A stretch of DNA of 64,000 nucleotides from Iamia majanohamensis (GTDB lineage Bacteria > Actinomycetota > Acidimicrobiia > Acidimicrobiales > Iamiaceae), in NCBI RefSeq assembly GCF_028532485.1, contig NZ_CP116942.1:992001-1056000 (forward strand), read 5' to 3'. Below are positions 51,393 to 59,601 of the stretch, piece by piece. A program made the translations under genes and the position numbers. Within the stretch, counting starts at the first letter, position 1. Each line of letters opens with the position of its first letter. The notes under the pieces were generated by a model. The model was given only the letters and a program-made list of their open reading frames with translations. It ran no database searches and was not told the DNA's origin.

Positions 51393-51404
51393 GTGCCATA
51401 GCAC
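51393..51404. promoter_or_regulatory. GntR-type operator before the regulator gene
   Basis: GTGCTATGGCAC on the minus strand has perfect four-base arms around a TATG centre and shares TGCTATGGCA with the site at the binding-protein start. It lies 16 bases upstream of GTG 51377, a position fit for autoregulation. Confidence 0.55.
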
Positions 51405-51459
51405 TGTGTGTCAACGGGCACACCTGGGGGCTGGGGGGACGGGTGGTGCCGGGCGGCCC

Positions 51460-52392
51460 TCAGGCGGGGGTCGGCGCCCCGGCGGTGGCGCGCGCCGGAC
51501 GGGACGGCGCGGTGACCCGCCGGCCCCGGCCGTCGAGGTGGGGCGTCCCCTCGGGCCAGAGGCCGTCGAGGGCACCCCGCCGCACGGCCGGCTCCAGGGT
51601 GCGGAGCAGACCGCACAGGCCGACGAAGCCGGCCCGGTCGGCGGGGGACCAGGGGAACCCGAAGCGCCGCCGCACCGAGTCGGGCATGGCCCCGAACACG
51701 AGCAACCGCAGGGCCTCGCCGCCCAGGTGGTCCACCACGCCCCGGAGGGGCGCCAGGGCGGGCGGCAGCCGGAGCGGCGCGGGCGCGGCCTCGGGGTTCG
51801 CCCGGGGGTCGAGCACCCACTGCGCCGCCGGCGTCAGCTCCAGCTCGGTGCGGCACACCTCCTCGAACCGGTCCCGGAAGGCGTCGAGGGTCGGCGGCAC
51901 CGGCCGGTCGCTCAGCCCGTAGCGGCGGTACCAGGTCACCGTCTCGGCGTAGAGCTGCTCCTGCTGGCCCCGCCGCAGGGGGATCGGCCAGTAGAGCTGG
52001 CGGGCCCGGAGGAGCTCCCAGGTGAAGGTGGCGTGGGCCCACCAGAACACGTCGGGGTCGAGGGCGTGGTAGCGACGCCCCTGGTCGTCGGTGCCCTTGA
52101 TGTCGGGGTGGAGGTCGCGGATGGCCCGCCCCCGGGTCCCGCCCTCGTCGTCGTCGGCCGTGAAGATGCTGCCCCAGATCACCGGGATCGACCGGTTGAT
52201 GCGACCGAAGGGGTCGTCGAAGAAGGCGGAGTGGTCGGTGACCCCGGCGCCCAGGCCCGGGAGCATCAGCTGCATGATCCCGGCCGCGCTCCCGGGCAGC
52301 AGGCTGCGCGGGTCGCCGGCGGTGGCCCAGAGGAGCGACCCGGGACCGATCGGTGCGCCCACCGCGACGTCGCGGTACCGCCGGCCGGTCAC
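51460..52392 (-). CDS. MpaB-family (DUF2236) oxygenase-like protein
   Basis: A 310-residue protein of the MpaB/latex-clearing-like family. Typical marks are GSLLWATAGDPRSLLPGSA, MLPGLGAGVTDHSAFFDDPF and GRINRSIPVIWGSIF, then DVFWWAHATFTWELLRARQL. In this family conserved Arg, His and Asp surround a b-type haem or metal. MpaB itself is an oxygenase on prenyl chains. The substrate here is unknown. It is transcribed toward the GntR regulator and ends 56 bases from it. Confidence 0.8.
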   Translation of the reverse strand: MTGRRYRDVAVGAPIGPGSLLWATAGDPRSLLPGSAAGIMQLMLPGLGAGVTDHSAFFDDPFGRINRSIPVIWGSIFTADDDEGGTRGRAIRDLHPDIKGTDDQGRRYHALDPDVFWWAHATFTWELLRARQLYWPIPLRRGQQEQLYAETVTWYRRYGLSDRPVPPTLDAFRDRFEEVCRTELELTPAAQWVLDPRANPEAAPAPLRLPPALAPLRGVVDHLGGEALRLLVFGAMPDSVRRRFGFPWSPADRAGFVGLCGLLRTLEPAVRRGALDGLWPEGTPHLDGRGRRVTAPSRPARATAGAPTPA

Positions 52393-52612
52393 GACCGGGT
52401 CCGCAGGGCGGGGAGGGCCGGGGCGGGGTCGGCGGCGGGCACGGCCGCCATGCTTCCAGGTCCCCGCCCCGCCGTCGGGGTGGACCGGCGCGGCCGGTCG
52501 TCGGCACGGGCGTCGGCGGGGTGCAAGGGTGACGGGCCCTCGACCCCGTCCCGGAGGTTCCCGTCATGGTCCCGACCCCCAGTGCTCCTCGTGTCCGGGG
52601 GACGGGCACCTG

Positions 52613-53410
52613 ATGGCCACGAGCATCACGGGTCGCACCGCCCTCGTCACCGGGGGCGGCACCGGCATCGGCCTCGGGGCCGCCACCCGGCTGGCCGCCG
52701 ACGGCGCCCGGGTGGTCATCTGCGGCCGCACCGAGGACACGCTCCGGGCCGCGGTCGAGCAGGTGGCCCCGTCGGTCGGCGAGGGCGGCTCCATCGCCCA
52801 CGTCGTCGCCGACGTCACCGACGAGGAGCAGATCACCGCCGCGGTGGCGGCCGCGGCCGAGCCCACCGGCGGGCTCGACATCGTCTTCGCCAACGCCGGC
52901 GGCTCGCTCCACATGGGCCCGATCGCCGAGGCCGACGCCACCGCCCTGCGCGCCACCGTCGACGTCAACCTGGTCGGCACCATGCTCACCATGAAGGCGG
53001 CGGTGCCGGCCATGCGCGCCGCCGGGGGCGGTTCGATCATCGGCATGTCGTCGGGGGCCGGCTCCTTCCCCCACCGCTACCTGTGGGCCTACGGGGCCTC
53101 CAAGGCCGGCATCGACATGCTCTGTCGCAGTGCGGCCGACGAGCTGGGCGCCGACGGGATCCGCGTCAACAGCGTGCAGCCGGGCATCGTCGACGACGAG
53201 CTGATGTCGTTCATCACCGCCGGGGGACCGCTGCTCGACCAGTACCTGGCCAACATGCCCGTCTCTCGCGTCGGCACCGTCGAGGACATCGCCGAGGCCG
53301 TCCGCTTCCTGGCCGGGCCCGAGTCGGCCTGGATCACCGGGGTCAACCTGCCGGTCGACGGCGGCCACCACCTGCGGACCGGCGGCGACTACGGCCTGCT
53401 GTTCGGCTGA
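52613..53410 (+). CDS. SDR-family oxidoreductase
   Basis: A 265-residue classical short-chain dehydrogenase: cofactor TGGGTGIGLGAATRLA, NADP-type CGRTE, structural NAGG, and the catalytic Ser (GMSSGAGS), Tyr and Lys (YGASKAG) all present. The closing VDGGHH region is typical. It oxidises or reduces an alcohol/ketone, perhaps a steroid or fatty-acyl intermediate. ATG 52613 fits the family start. The acetyltransferase gene follows after 11 bases, suggesting co-expression. Confidence 0.9.
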   Translation: MATSITGRTALVTGGGTGIGLGAATRLAADGARVVICGRTEDTLRAAVEQVAPSVGEGGSIAHVVADVTDEEQITAAVAAAAEPTGGLDIVFANAGGSLHMGPIAEADATALRATVDVNLVGTMLTMKAAVPAMRAAGGGSIIGMSSGAGSFPHRYLWAYGASKAGIDMLCRSAADELGADGIRVNSVQPGIVDDELMSFITAGGPLLDQYLANMPVSRVGTVEDIAEAVRFLAGPESAWITGVNLPVDGGHHLRTGGDYGLLFG

Positions 53411-53421
53411 CGGGTGCGCAG

Positions 53422-54021
53422 GTGACCGGCGCCGACGACGCCGACGACCGCACGCCCCTGCAGCGCATGCTCGCGGGGGCGCCGTACCGGGCCGACGACC
53501 CGGAGATCCAGGCCCGCGCCCTGCGGGCGCGCCGCCTGGAGGCCCGCTTCAACGACGCCGCCCCCGACGACGACGCCGGACGCCGGGCCGTGCTGGAGGA
53601 GCTGCTCGGGGCGGTGGGGGAGGGGACCGTCGTCCGTCCCCCGTTCCGCTGCGACCACGGCAGCCAGATCCGCATCGGCGCCCGCTGCTTCGCCAACACC
53701 GGGCTGGTGGCCCTCGACGTGGTGGCCATCACCATCGGCGACGACGTGCAGATCGGCCCCTCCGTCCAGCTGCTCACCCCGACCCACCCCCTCGAGCCGG
53801 GGCCCCGCCGGGCCGGGTGGGAGGCGGGCGAGCCCATCTCGGTGGGCGACGGCGTCTGGCTGGGGGGCGGGGTCGTCGTCTGCCCCGGGGTGCGCATCGG
53901 TGCCGACACCGTGGTGGGCGCAGGGGCGGTGGTGGTCCGCGACCTCCCCTCCGGCGTGCTGGCGGTGGGCAACCCGGCCCGGGTGGTGCGCCGCCTCGTC
54001 CCCGAGGACCGGCCCCTGTGA
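53422..54021 (+). CDS. maltose/galactoside O-acetyltransferase-like enzyme
   Basis: A 199-residue left-handed beta-helix acetyltransferase. LQRMLAGAPYRADDPEI is the Maa-type N-terminal cap, PFRCDHGSQIRIGARCFANT the first coils, TPTHPLEP the catalytic His region, and GDGVWLGGGVVVCPGVRIG the hexapeptide coils. It moves acetyl from acetyl-CoA to a sugar hydroxyl. GTG 53422 gives a normal-length protein; ATG 53467 is shorter. It follows the SDR gene closely. Confidence 0.85.
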   Translation: MTGADDADDRTPLQRMLAGAPYRADDPEIQARALRARRLEARFNDAAPDDDAGRRAVLEELLGAVGEGTVVRPPFRCDHGSQIRIGARCFANTGLVALDVVAITIGDDVQIGPSVQLLTPTHPLEPGPRRAGWEAGEPISVGDGVWLGGGVVVCPGVRIGADTVVGAGAVVVRDLPSGVLAVGNPARVVRRLVPEDRPL

Positions 54022-54127
54022 GCCCGTCGGGCCGGCCGGGTGCGGCCGGGCCGGTCCCGACGGTCGGCCCCGGCCGGCGGTGCCATCATCGGGTCCGCCC
54101 CGCCCGACCGGCCCGAGGATGCGCGCC

Positions 54128-54625
54128 ATGACCGACACCAGCAGCGAGGACGGCGGCCCCGGGGGTGATCCGGGGGCGGCGGTGGCCGACCACATCCCCC
54201 TCCACTCGATGCTGGCCCTGGAGTACGGCGCCCCGACCGCCGGGGACGGCCACGCCGAGGTGCGCATGCCGGTCCGGCCCGAGGCCCTCGGCCTCACCGG
54301 CAACCTCCACGGCGGCGCCATCGCGACCATGGTCGACCTGGCCTGCGCCCTCGCCGCGGTGGGGGTGCACGGCTTCGACCCCGAGGTGGAGTCGCTCGTC
54401 ACCTCCGACATGCACGTCCGCTACCTGGGCCGGCCCCGCACCGAGGCGGTCGTGGCCAAGGCCGACGTCGTCCGCGAGGGCCGCCAGCTCATCGTCGTCG
54501 AGTGCCGGGTGGTCGACGAGGAGGACCACATCGTCGCCTTCGCCGACTTCTCCATGATGGTGGTGCCCCGGCGCACGCCGTTGGAGGGCCAGGCCGAGCA
54601 CGTCGCCACCGTCGACGGCGGCTGA
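54128..54625 (+). CDS. PaaI-type hotdog-fold thioesterase
   Basis: A 165-residue hotdog protein. LTGNLHGGAIATMVDLACAL carries the HGG and acidic catalytic site of PaaI/YdiI-like thioesterases, and the strands DMHVRYLGRP, VVAKADVVREGRQLIVVECR and FADFSMMVV complete the fold. It hydrolyses an acyl- or aryl-CoA; which one is unknown. ATG 54128 is taken, with ATG 54119 also possible. It converges with the TetR gene. Confidence 0.85.
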   Translation: MTDTSSEDGGPGGDPGAAVADHIPLHSMLALEYGAPTAGDGHAEVRMPVRPEALGLTGNLHGGAIATMVDLACALAAVGVHGFDPEVESLVTSDMHVRYLGRPRTEAVVAKADVVREGRQLIVVECRVVDEEDHIVAFADFSMMVVPRRTPLEGQAEHVATVDGG

Positions 54626-54678
54626 CCCCCTCCCGGGTCACCCGCGGGAGCGGGACCCCTCGGCGACCGGCCCGGGTC

Positions 54679-55281
54679 TCAGGCCTCGAGGGCGTGGAGC
54701 ACGAAGTCCGCCACGCGGGCCTCGGCCACCTCGGGGGTGACCTCGCCCGACCCCACGGGGACGCGCTCGGCGCCGAGGCAGGCGAACACCAGCCGCACCG
54801 CCTCGTCGACGTCGACGGTGCGGAACGCCCCCGTCGAGACGCCCTCGTCGACCACCTCCCGCAGGAGGGCGTGGAGGGGGCGGAAGCGGGTCATCAACCG
54901 CCCGTGGCCCTCGGGGCCGAGCGCGGCGCCGTCGAGCATCCCGCCGTCGCCGCCGGCGCCGGGCTCGGCCCGGAACTGCGCCATCTGCCGACGGACGAGG
55001 ATGCGGAGCCGGGCCGGGGCGTCGACCGCATCGGCCATCTCCTCCCTGGTGTCGGCCACGAACCGGGCGACGGAGCGGTCCACGTAGGCCATCAGGAGCG
55101 CCTGCTTGTCCGCCGCGTACCCGTAGACCGAGTTGCGGGCCATCCCCGCCCGGGCGGCCACGTCGGCGAGGGTGATGGCGTCGTAGCCGCGCTCGTGGAG
55201 CAGCTCGCCCAGGGCGTCGAGCAGGCGGCCCTCCATCAGCGTGCGGTGGGCCGCCAGGTTCTCGGCGTTGATCCGCGGCAT
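54679..55281 (-). CDS. TetR-family regulator of the adjacent ABC exporter
   Basis: A 200-residue regulator: helix-turn-helix LLDALGELLHERGYDAITLA, then DVAARAGMARNSVYGYAADK QALLMAY in the standard positions (residues 20-68), followed by a helical ligand domain. It is divergent from the ABC exporter over 74 bases, a typical layout for drug- or lipid-responsive export control. GACGTCAGTGAACC lies in the gap but I see no clear palindrome. Confidence 0.85.
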   Translation of the reverse strand: MPRINAENLAAHRTLMEGRLLDALGELLHERGYDAITLADVAARAGMARNSVYGYAADKQALLMAYVDRSVARFVADTREEMADAVDAPARLRILVRRQMAQFRAEPGAGGDGGMLDGAALGPEGHGRLMTRFRPLHALLREVVDEGVSTGAFRTVDVDEAVRLVFACLGAERVPVGSGEVTPEVAEARVADFVLHALEA

Positions 55282-55355
55282 CGGACGTCAGTGAACCACA
55301 GCACCTCGCCCGCACCGACCGCTCCGGGTTGCTTTTCCGACGGTCCGTCGCCACG

Positions 55356-56483
55356 ATGATCGCCGTGTTCCTCGCGGTCAGGGAGATGCGTCGGGCCCTG
55401 GTCCGCTTCGCCCTCCTGGTGCTGGCCGTGGCCCTGCTGGTGTTCCTCATCCTCACCCAGCAGGCCCTCCAGGACGGGCTGCTCACCTCCTTCGTGGGCG
55501 GCATCCGCAACCAGAGCGCGCCGGTCCTCGTCTACAGCGTCGACGGCCAGCGGTCGCTCCAGGGCAGCATCGTGCCCCCGCCGCTGGAGGACGCCGTGCG
55601 CGCCACCGAGGGCGTGGGGACCGCAGGCCGGGTCGGGCAGGGCACCTTCACGGTCGAGGGGGCGGGCGACGGGCCGTCCGACGCCGCCATCGTCGGCACC
55701 GAGGTCGCCGACCTCGGGAGCCCGACGTCCCTGTCGGCGGGCCGACGCCCGGCCGCCGCCGGGGAGGCGGTGGGCAGCGCCACCGACTTCTCCGTGGGCG
55801 ACGAGGTCACCGTGGCGGCCGACGGCGGCGGTGCCCCGGTCACGCTCACCGTGGTGGGCCTGGCCGAGGACGTGCAGCTGAACGTGACCCCCACGCTCTT
55901 CACCGACCTCGGCACCTACGAGGCCGCGGTGCGGGCCGCCAACCCCGACGCCACCGAGGTCCTCCCCAACGCCATCGCCGTCGAGCCCGCCCCCGGGGTC
56001 GGCGTCGACGCCCTGGTCACCCGCCTCGACGCGGCCTCGCCCGAGGCCGACGCGCTGACGCGCACCCAGGCCGCCGACGAGTCGCCCGGCGTGGCCCAGG
56101 TCCGCCAGTCGTTCCAGGTGATCTTCCTGCTCTACGCCCTGGTGGTCCCGCTCGTCACCGGCCTCTTCTTCCTGATCATCACCCTGCAGAAGGCGCGCTC
56201 GCTCACCCTCCTGCGCGCCGTGGGGGCCCGGGCCGGGGTGCTGGCCCGGTCCCTGCTCGTGCAGGTGGTGGCCGTGGTCGGCCTCGGGCTGGTGGTCGGC
56301 GTCGCCCTCTACGCACCGGTCACCCAGGTCGGCCTGGGGGACCTGGCCCTGCGCTTCGACCCCGGCGCGGTCCTGCTGTGGTCGGTCCTGCTCCTCGTCC
56401 TCGGCGTCCTCAGCGCCCTCGTCGCGGTGCGGCGGGTCCTCCGCATCGACCCGCTCGAGGCCACGACCGGGGGCGGTCCCTGA
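55356..56483 (+). CDS. ABC exporter permease, FtsX/MacB-type (first)
   Basis: A 375-residue permease. An N-terminal helix (VRFALLVLAVALLVFLILTQ) is followed by a large extracytoplasmic domain (residues 40-250) and three C-terminal helices with FFLIITLQKARSLTLLRAVG, the FtsX signature. It ends VAVRRVLRIDPLEATTG. With the next two genes it forms a DevC/MacB-like exporter or mechanotransducer. ATG 55356 is preferred to TTG 55329. Its stop overlaps the next start (TGATG). Confidence 0.85.
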   Translation: MIAVFLAVREMRRALVRFALLVLAVALLVFLILTQQALQDGLLTSFVGGIRNQSAPVLVYSVDGQRSLQGSIVPPPLEDAVRATEGVGTAGRVGQGTFTVEGAGDGPSDAAIVGTEVADLGSPTSLSAGRRPAAAGEAVGSATDFSVGDEVTVAADGGGAPVTLTVVGLAEDVQLNVTPTLFTDLGTYEAAVRAANPDATEVLPNAIAVEPAPGVGVDALVTRLDAASPEADALTRTQAADESPGVAQVRQSFQVIFLLYALVVPLVTGLFFLIITLQKARSLTLLRAVGARAGVLARSLLVQVVAVVGLGLVVGVALYAPVTQVGLGDLALRFDPGAVLLWSVLLLVLGVLSALVAVRRVLRIDPLEATTGGGP

Positions 56484-57595
56484 TGCGGATCGCCCTGCGG
56501 GAGCTCCGCCGCCGTCCCGGTCGCTTCGCCGTGGCCGCGGTGATCCTCACCCTCATCGCCCTGCTCCTGATGTTCCTGGGCGGGCTCCTCGACGGCCTGC
56601 TGGCCTCGTCCACCGGCGCCTACCGGGCCCAGCGGGCCGACCTCGTCGTCTACTCCGACGACGCCCAGGACACCCTGCTGCGCAGCCGCATCACCCCCGA
56701 GGTCCGCGACCAGGTCGCGGCGGTCGAGGGCGTCGACGAGGTCGGCGGGCTGGGGACCGTGCAGCTCGGCGGACGCCCGGGCGACGACCCCGACGGCGAC
56801 GACCTGGTGGCGACCGCCCTGTTCGGCTACGAGCTGGCCCCCCGGGGCCTGCCCGAGGAACCGCCCGGCCCGGGGACGGTGGTGGCCGACTCCTCGCTCG
56901 AGGCCGACGGCGTGGAGGAGGGCACGACGCTGCTCCTCGGGCCGGCCCGCACGCCGGTGGAGGTCGTGGGCTTCGTGGAGGACACCCGCTACTCGGGCCA
57001 GGGCAGCCTGTGGGGCTCGCTCGACACGTGGCGGGAGGTCACCCGGGCCAACCGTCCGGGCGAGGCGGTGGGCGGCGACGTGGTCCAGGCCCTGGTGGTG
57101 CGGACCGAGGGCGGCGAGGACGTGGCCGGGGCCATCGATGAGGCCACCGGCGGGGCCACCGACGCGCTGACCCTCGACGCCGCCATCGAGGCCCTGCCCG
57201 GGGTGAGCCAGCAGCGGTCGACCTTCAACCAGATCATCGGCGTCACCGTGGTCATCGCCCTCGTGGTGGTGGCCCTGTTCTTCGCCCTGATCACCGTCGA
57301 GCGCACCGCCCTGTACGGCATCCTGAAGGCGGTCGGGGCCTCGGGGGCCACGCTCTTCGGCGGGGTCGTGACCCAGGCGGTGGTGGTGACCCTCCTCGCC
57401 TCGGCCGTGGGGGCGGCCGCGGCCCTGGCCCTCGACGCCGCCATCCCGCCCGGGGCCATCCCCTTCACGGCCACGCCCGGTCGGCTGCTGTCGAGCGTCG
57501 CCCTGCTGCTGGTCGCAGCCGTGCTCGGCTCGGCCTTCTCCCTCCGGCGGGTGCTGCGCATCGACCCGGCCTCGGCCATCGGGACCGCAGGCTGA
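56483..57595 (+). CDS. ABC exporter permease, FtsX/MacB-type (second)
   Basis: A 370-residue paralogue of the preceding permease with the same build: LRRRPGRFAVAAVILTLIAL, an outer domain, then ALFFALITVERTALYGILKA and VRVLRIDPASAIG-like ending LRRVLRIDPASAIG. Two different permeases imply a heterodimeric membrane part. The coupled start (overlapping the previous stop) supports equal production. The substrate is unknown; lipid, peptide or drug export is typical. Confidence 0.88.
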   Translation: MRIALRELRRRPGRFAVAAVILTLIALLLMFLGGLLDGLLASSTGAYRAQRADLVVYSDDAQDTLLRSRITPEVRDQVAAVEGVDEVGGLGTVQLGGRPGDDPDGDDLVATALFGYELAPRGLPEEPPGPGTVVADSSLEADGVEEGTTLLLGPARTPVEVVGFVEDTRYSGQGSLWGSLDTWREVTRANRPGEAVGGDVVQALVVRTEGGEDVAGAIDEATGGATDALTLDAAIEALPGVSQQRSTFNQIIGVTVVIALVVVALFFALITVERTALYGILKAVGASGATLFGGVVTQAVVVTLLASAVGAAAALALDAAIPPGAIPFTATPGRLLSSVALLLVAAVLGSAFSLRRVLRIDPASAIGTAG

Positions 57596-57635
57596 TGGCG
57601 ACCCCGCCCACGACGCGCCCCAGGAGGCCGCTCCC

Positions 57636-58322
57636 ATGACCGACACCCCCGCCCTCGACATGCAGGGCGTGCGCAAGACCTACGAGGTGGGCGGCGAGGA
57701 GGTGGTGGCCCTCGACCGGGCCGACCTGACCGTCGGCGGCGACGAGATCGTGGCCCTGGTGGGCCCGTCGGGGTCGGGCAAGACGACCCTCTGCTCCATC
57801 GCCGGGGGCCTGCTCACCCCCACCGAGGGGACGGTCCTCCTGGACGGCGACGACATCTCGGACCTCTCGGCGCGGGAGCTCACCGACGTCCGCCGCGAGC
57901 GCGTGGGCTTCGTGTTCCAGAGCGTCAACCTGGTGCCCTTCCTCACCGCCCGGGAGAACCTCCTGGTCGTCGACGAGCTCGCCGGTCGCCGGCAGCGCCG
58001 GGGCGACGCCGGGCCCCGGGCCGACCAGCTGCTCGAGGAGCTGGGTCTCGCCGACCGGGCGGGCAACACCCCGGCCCAGCTGTCGGGTGGCCAGAAGCAG
58101 CGCGTCGCCATCGGGCGGGCGCTCATGAACGAGCCCGCCCTGGTGCTCTTCGACGAGCCCACCTCGTCGCTCGACTCCACCCTTGGCGAGCAGGTGGTGG
58201 AGCTCATCCGCGAGGAGATGAAGTCCCGGGGCACCGCCGCGATCATGGTCACCCACGACGAGCGCATCACCCACATCGCCGACCGCACGGTGACGATCAC
58301 CGACGGGCGCCTCTCGGCCTGA
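57636..58322 (+). CDS. ABC exporter ATPase (LolD/MacB-type)
   Basis: A 228-residue ATPase: Walker A VGPSGSGKTTL, Q-loop FVFQSVNLVPFL, signature LSGGQKQRVAIGRAL, Walker B LVLFDEPTSSLD and H-loop MVTHDERI. The length and motifs match the LolD/DevA group that works with FtsX-type permeases. It follows the second permease by 40 bases and completes the exporter. Confidence 0.92.
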   Translation: MTDTPALDMQGVRKTYEVGGEEVVALDRADLTVGGDEIVALVGPSGSGKTTLCSIAGGLLTPTEGTVLLDGDDISDLSARELTDVRRERVGFVFQSVNLVPFLTARENLLVVDELAGRRQRRGDAGPRADQLLEELGLADRAGNTPAQLSGGQKQRVAIGRALMNEPALVLFDEPTSSLDSTLGEQVVELIREEMKSRGTAAIMVTHDERITHIADRTVTITDGRLSA

Positions 58323-58395
58323 GCCTCACCCCGGCGGGTGGGCGCGGGCGCCTCGGTTCGGACGCTCGGGTCGGACGCGCGCGAGCATCGCCCCG

Positions 58396-59592
58396 ATGAG
58401 CCACGCGCAGCAGCACAACGAGCAGGAGGTCGTCGAGGGCGGGTGGGACCCGCGTCGGGTGTTCGAGGTCGTCCTCGGCGTCCCGGCCACCGACGGCAAC
58501 CGCCTCCAGGTGCTCCGCAACGGCGACCGCATCTTCCCGGCCATGCTCGAGGCCATCGAGGGGGCCCAGCGGTCGGTCGACTTCCTCACCTTCATCTACT
58601 GGACCGGCGACATCGCCCAGACCTTCGCCCGGGCCCTGGCCGACCGGGCCGAGGCCGGCGTGCGGGTGCGGGTGCTGCTCGACGCCCTCGGCTCCCGGCG
58701 CATGGACGACGGCCTGATCGAGCTGATGGTCGACGCCGGCTGCGAGGTCCAGCGCTTCCGCCCCGTCGACTCCGACGCCGAGCTGGGCGAGACGTTCCAC
58801 CGCACCCACCGCAAGGTGCTGGTCTGCGACGGCACCGTCGGCTTCACCGGGGGCGTGGGCATCGCCGCGGAGTGGGAGGGCGACGCGCAGGGGCCCGACG
58901 ACTGGCGCGACACGCACTACCGCGTCGAGGGCCCCGGCGTCGACGGGCTGCGCGCCGCGTTCCTCCAGAACTGGGCCGAGACCGGCCTCTCGCTGCTCGA
59001 CCCGGGCATCGACCACCTCGAGCCGCAGGGCACCCCCGGATCGACGCCGTTGCAGGTGATCGCCGACGGCGACGCCACCGGCCCCAGCTCCACCGGGCTC
59101 GCCTTCCACCTGATGCTGGCCGGGGCCGAGCGCCGGGTGCGCATCGCCACCGCCTACTTCACCCCCGACGACGACATGCTCCAGCACATCGTCGAGGCCT
59201 CCGAGCGGGGGGTCGAGGTGGAGATCCTCGTGCCGGGCGAGCACTGCGACAAGAGCTTCGTGCGCTGGGCCGCGGAGAGCGACTACCGACGACTGCTCGA
59301 CGCCGGCGTGTCGGTGTGCGTGTTCGAGCCGTCGATGCTGCACGCCAAGGTGATGACCGCCGACGGGCGGGTCGCGGTGATCGGGTCCTCCAACATCAAC
59401 TCCCGCTCGCTGTCGGAGGACGACGAGGTGATCATGATCACCTTCGACGAGGAGGTCGTGGCCCAGCTCGACGACGACTTCGACGGCGACCTGGGGCGGG
59501 CCCAGGCCCTCGACCCCGAGGACTGGGCCCGTCGGGGCATCGTGCGGCGCGCCGCCGAGAGCGTGGCCTCCACCGTCTCGGACCTGCTCTGA
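58396..59592 (+). CDS. phospholipase-D-type cardiolipin-synthase-like protein
   Basis: A 398-residue protein with two HKD motifs: HRTHRKVLVCDG (about residue 135) and MLHAKVMTADGRVAVIGSSN (about residue 315). Both fit H-x-K-x4-D. This is the cardiolipin synthase/phospholipase D pattern; it may join phospholipids or cleave phosphodiesters. There are no clear N-terminal membrane helices, unlike Cls-A, so it is nearer the ClsB type. It converges with the lipid kinase, nine bases between. Confidence 0.85.
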   Translation: MSHAQQHNEQEVVEGGWDPRRVFEVVLGVPATDGNRLQVLRNGDRIFPAMLEAIEGAQRSVDFLTFIYWTGDIAQTFARALADRAEAGVRVRVLLDALGSRRMDDGLIELMVDAGCEVQRFRPVDSDAELGETFHRTHRKVLVCDGTVGFTGGVGIAAEWEGDAQGPDDWRDTHYRVEGPGVDGLRAAFLQNWAETGLSLLDPGIDHLEPQGTPGSTPLQVIADGDATGPSSTGLAFHLMLAGAERRVRIATAYFTPDDDMLQHIVEASERGVEVEILVPGEHCDKSFVRWAAESDYRRLLDAGVSVCVFEPSMLHAKVMTADGRVAVIGSSNINSRSLSEDDEVIMITFDEEVVAQLDDDFDGDLGRAQALDPEDWARRGIVRRAAESVASTVSDLL

Positions 59593-59601
59593 GGGGACCG
59601 C

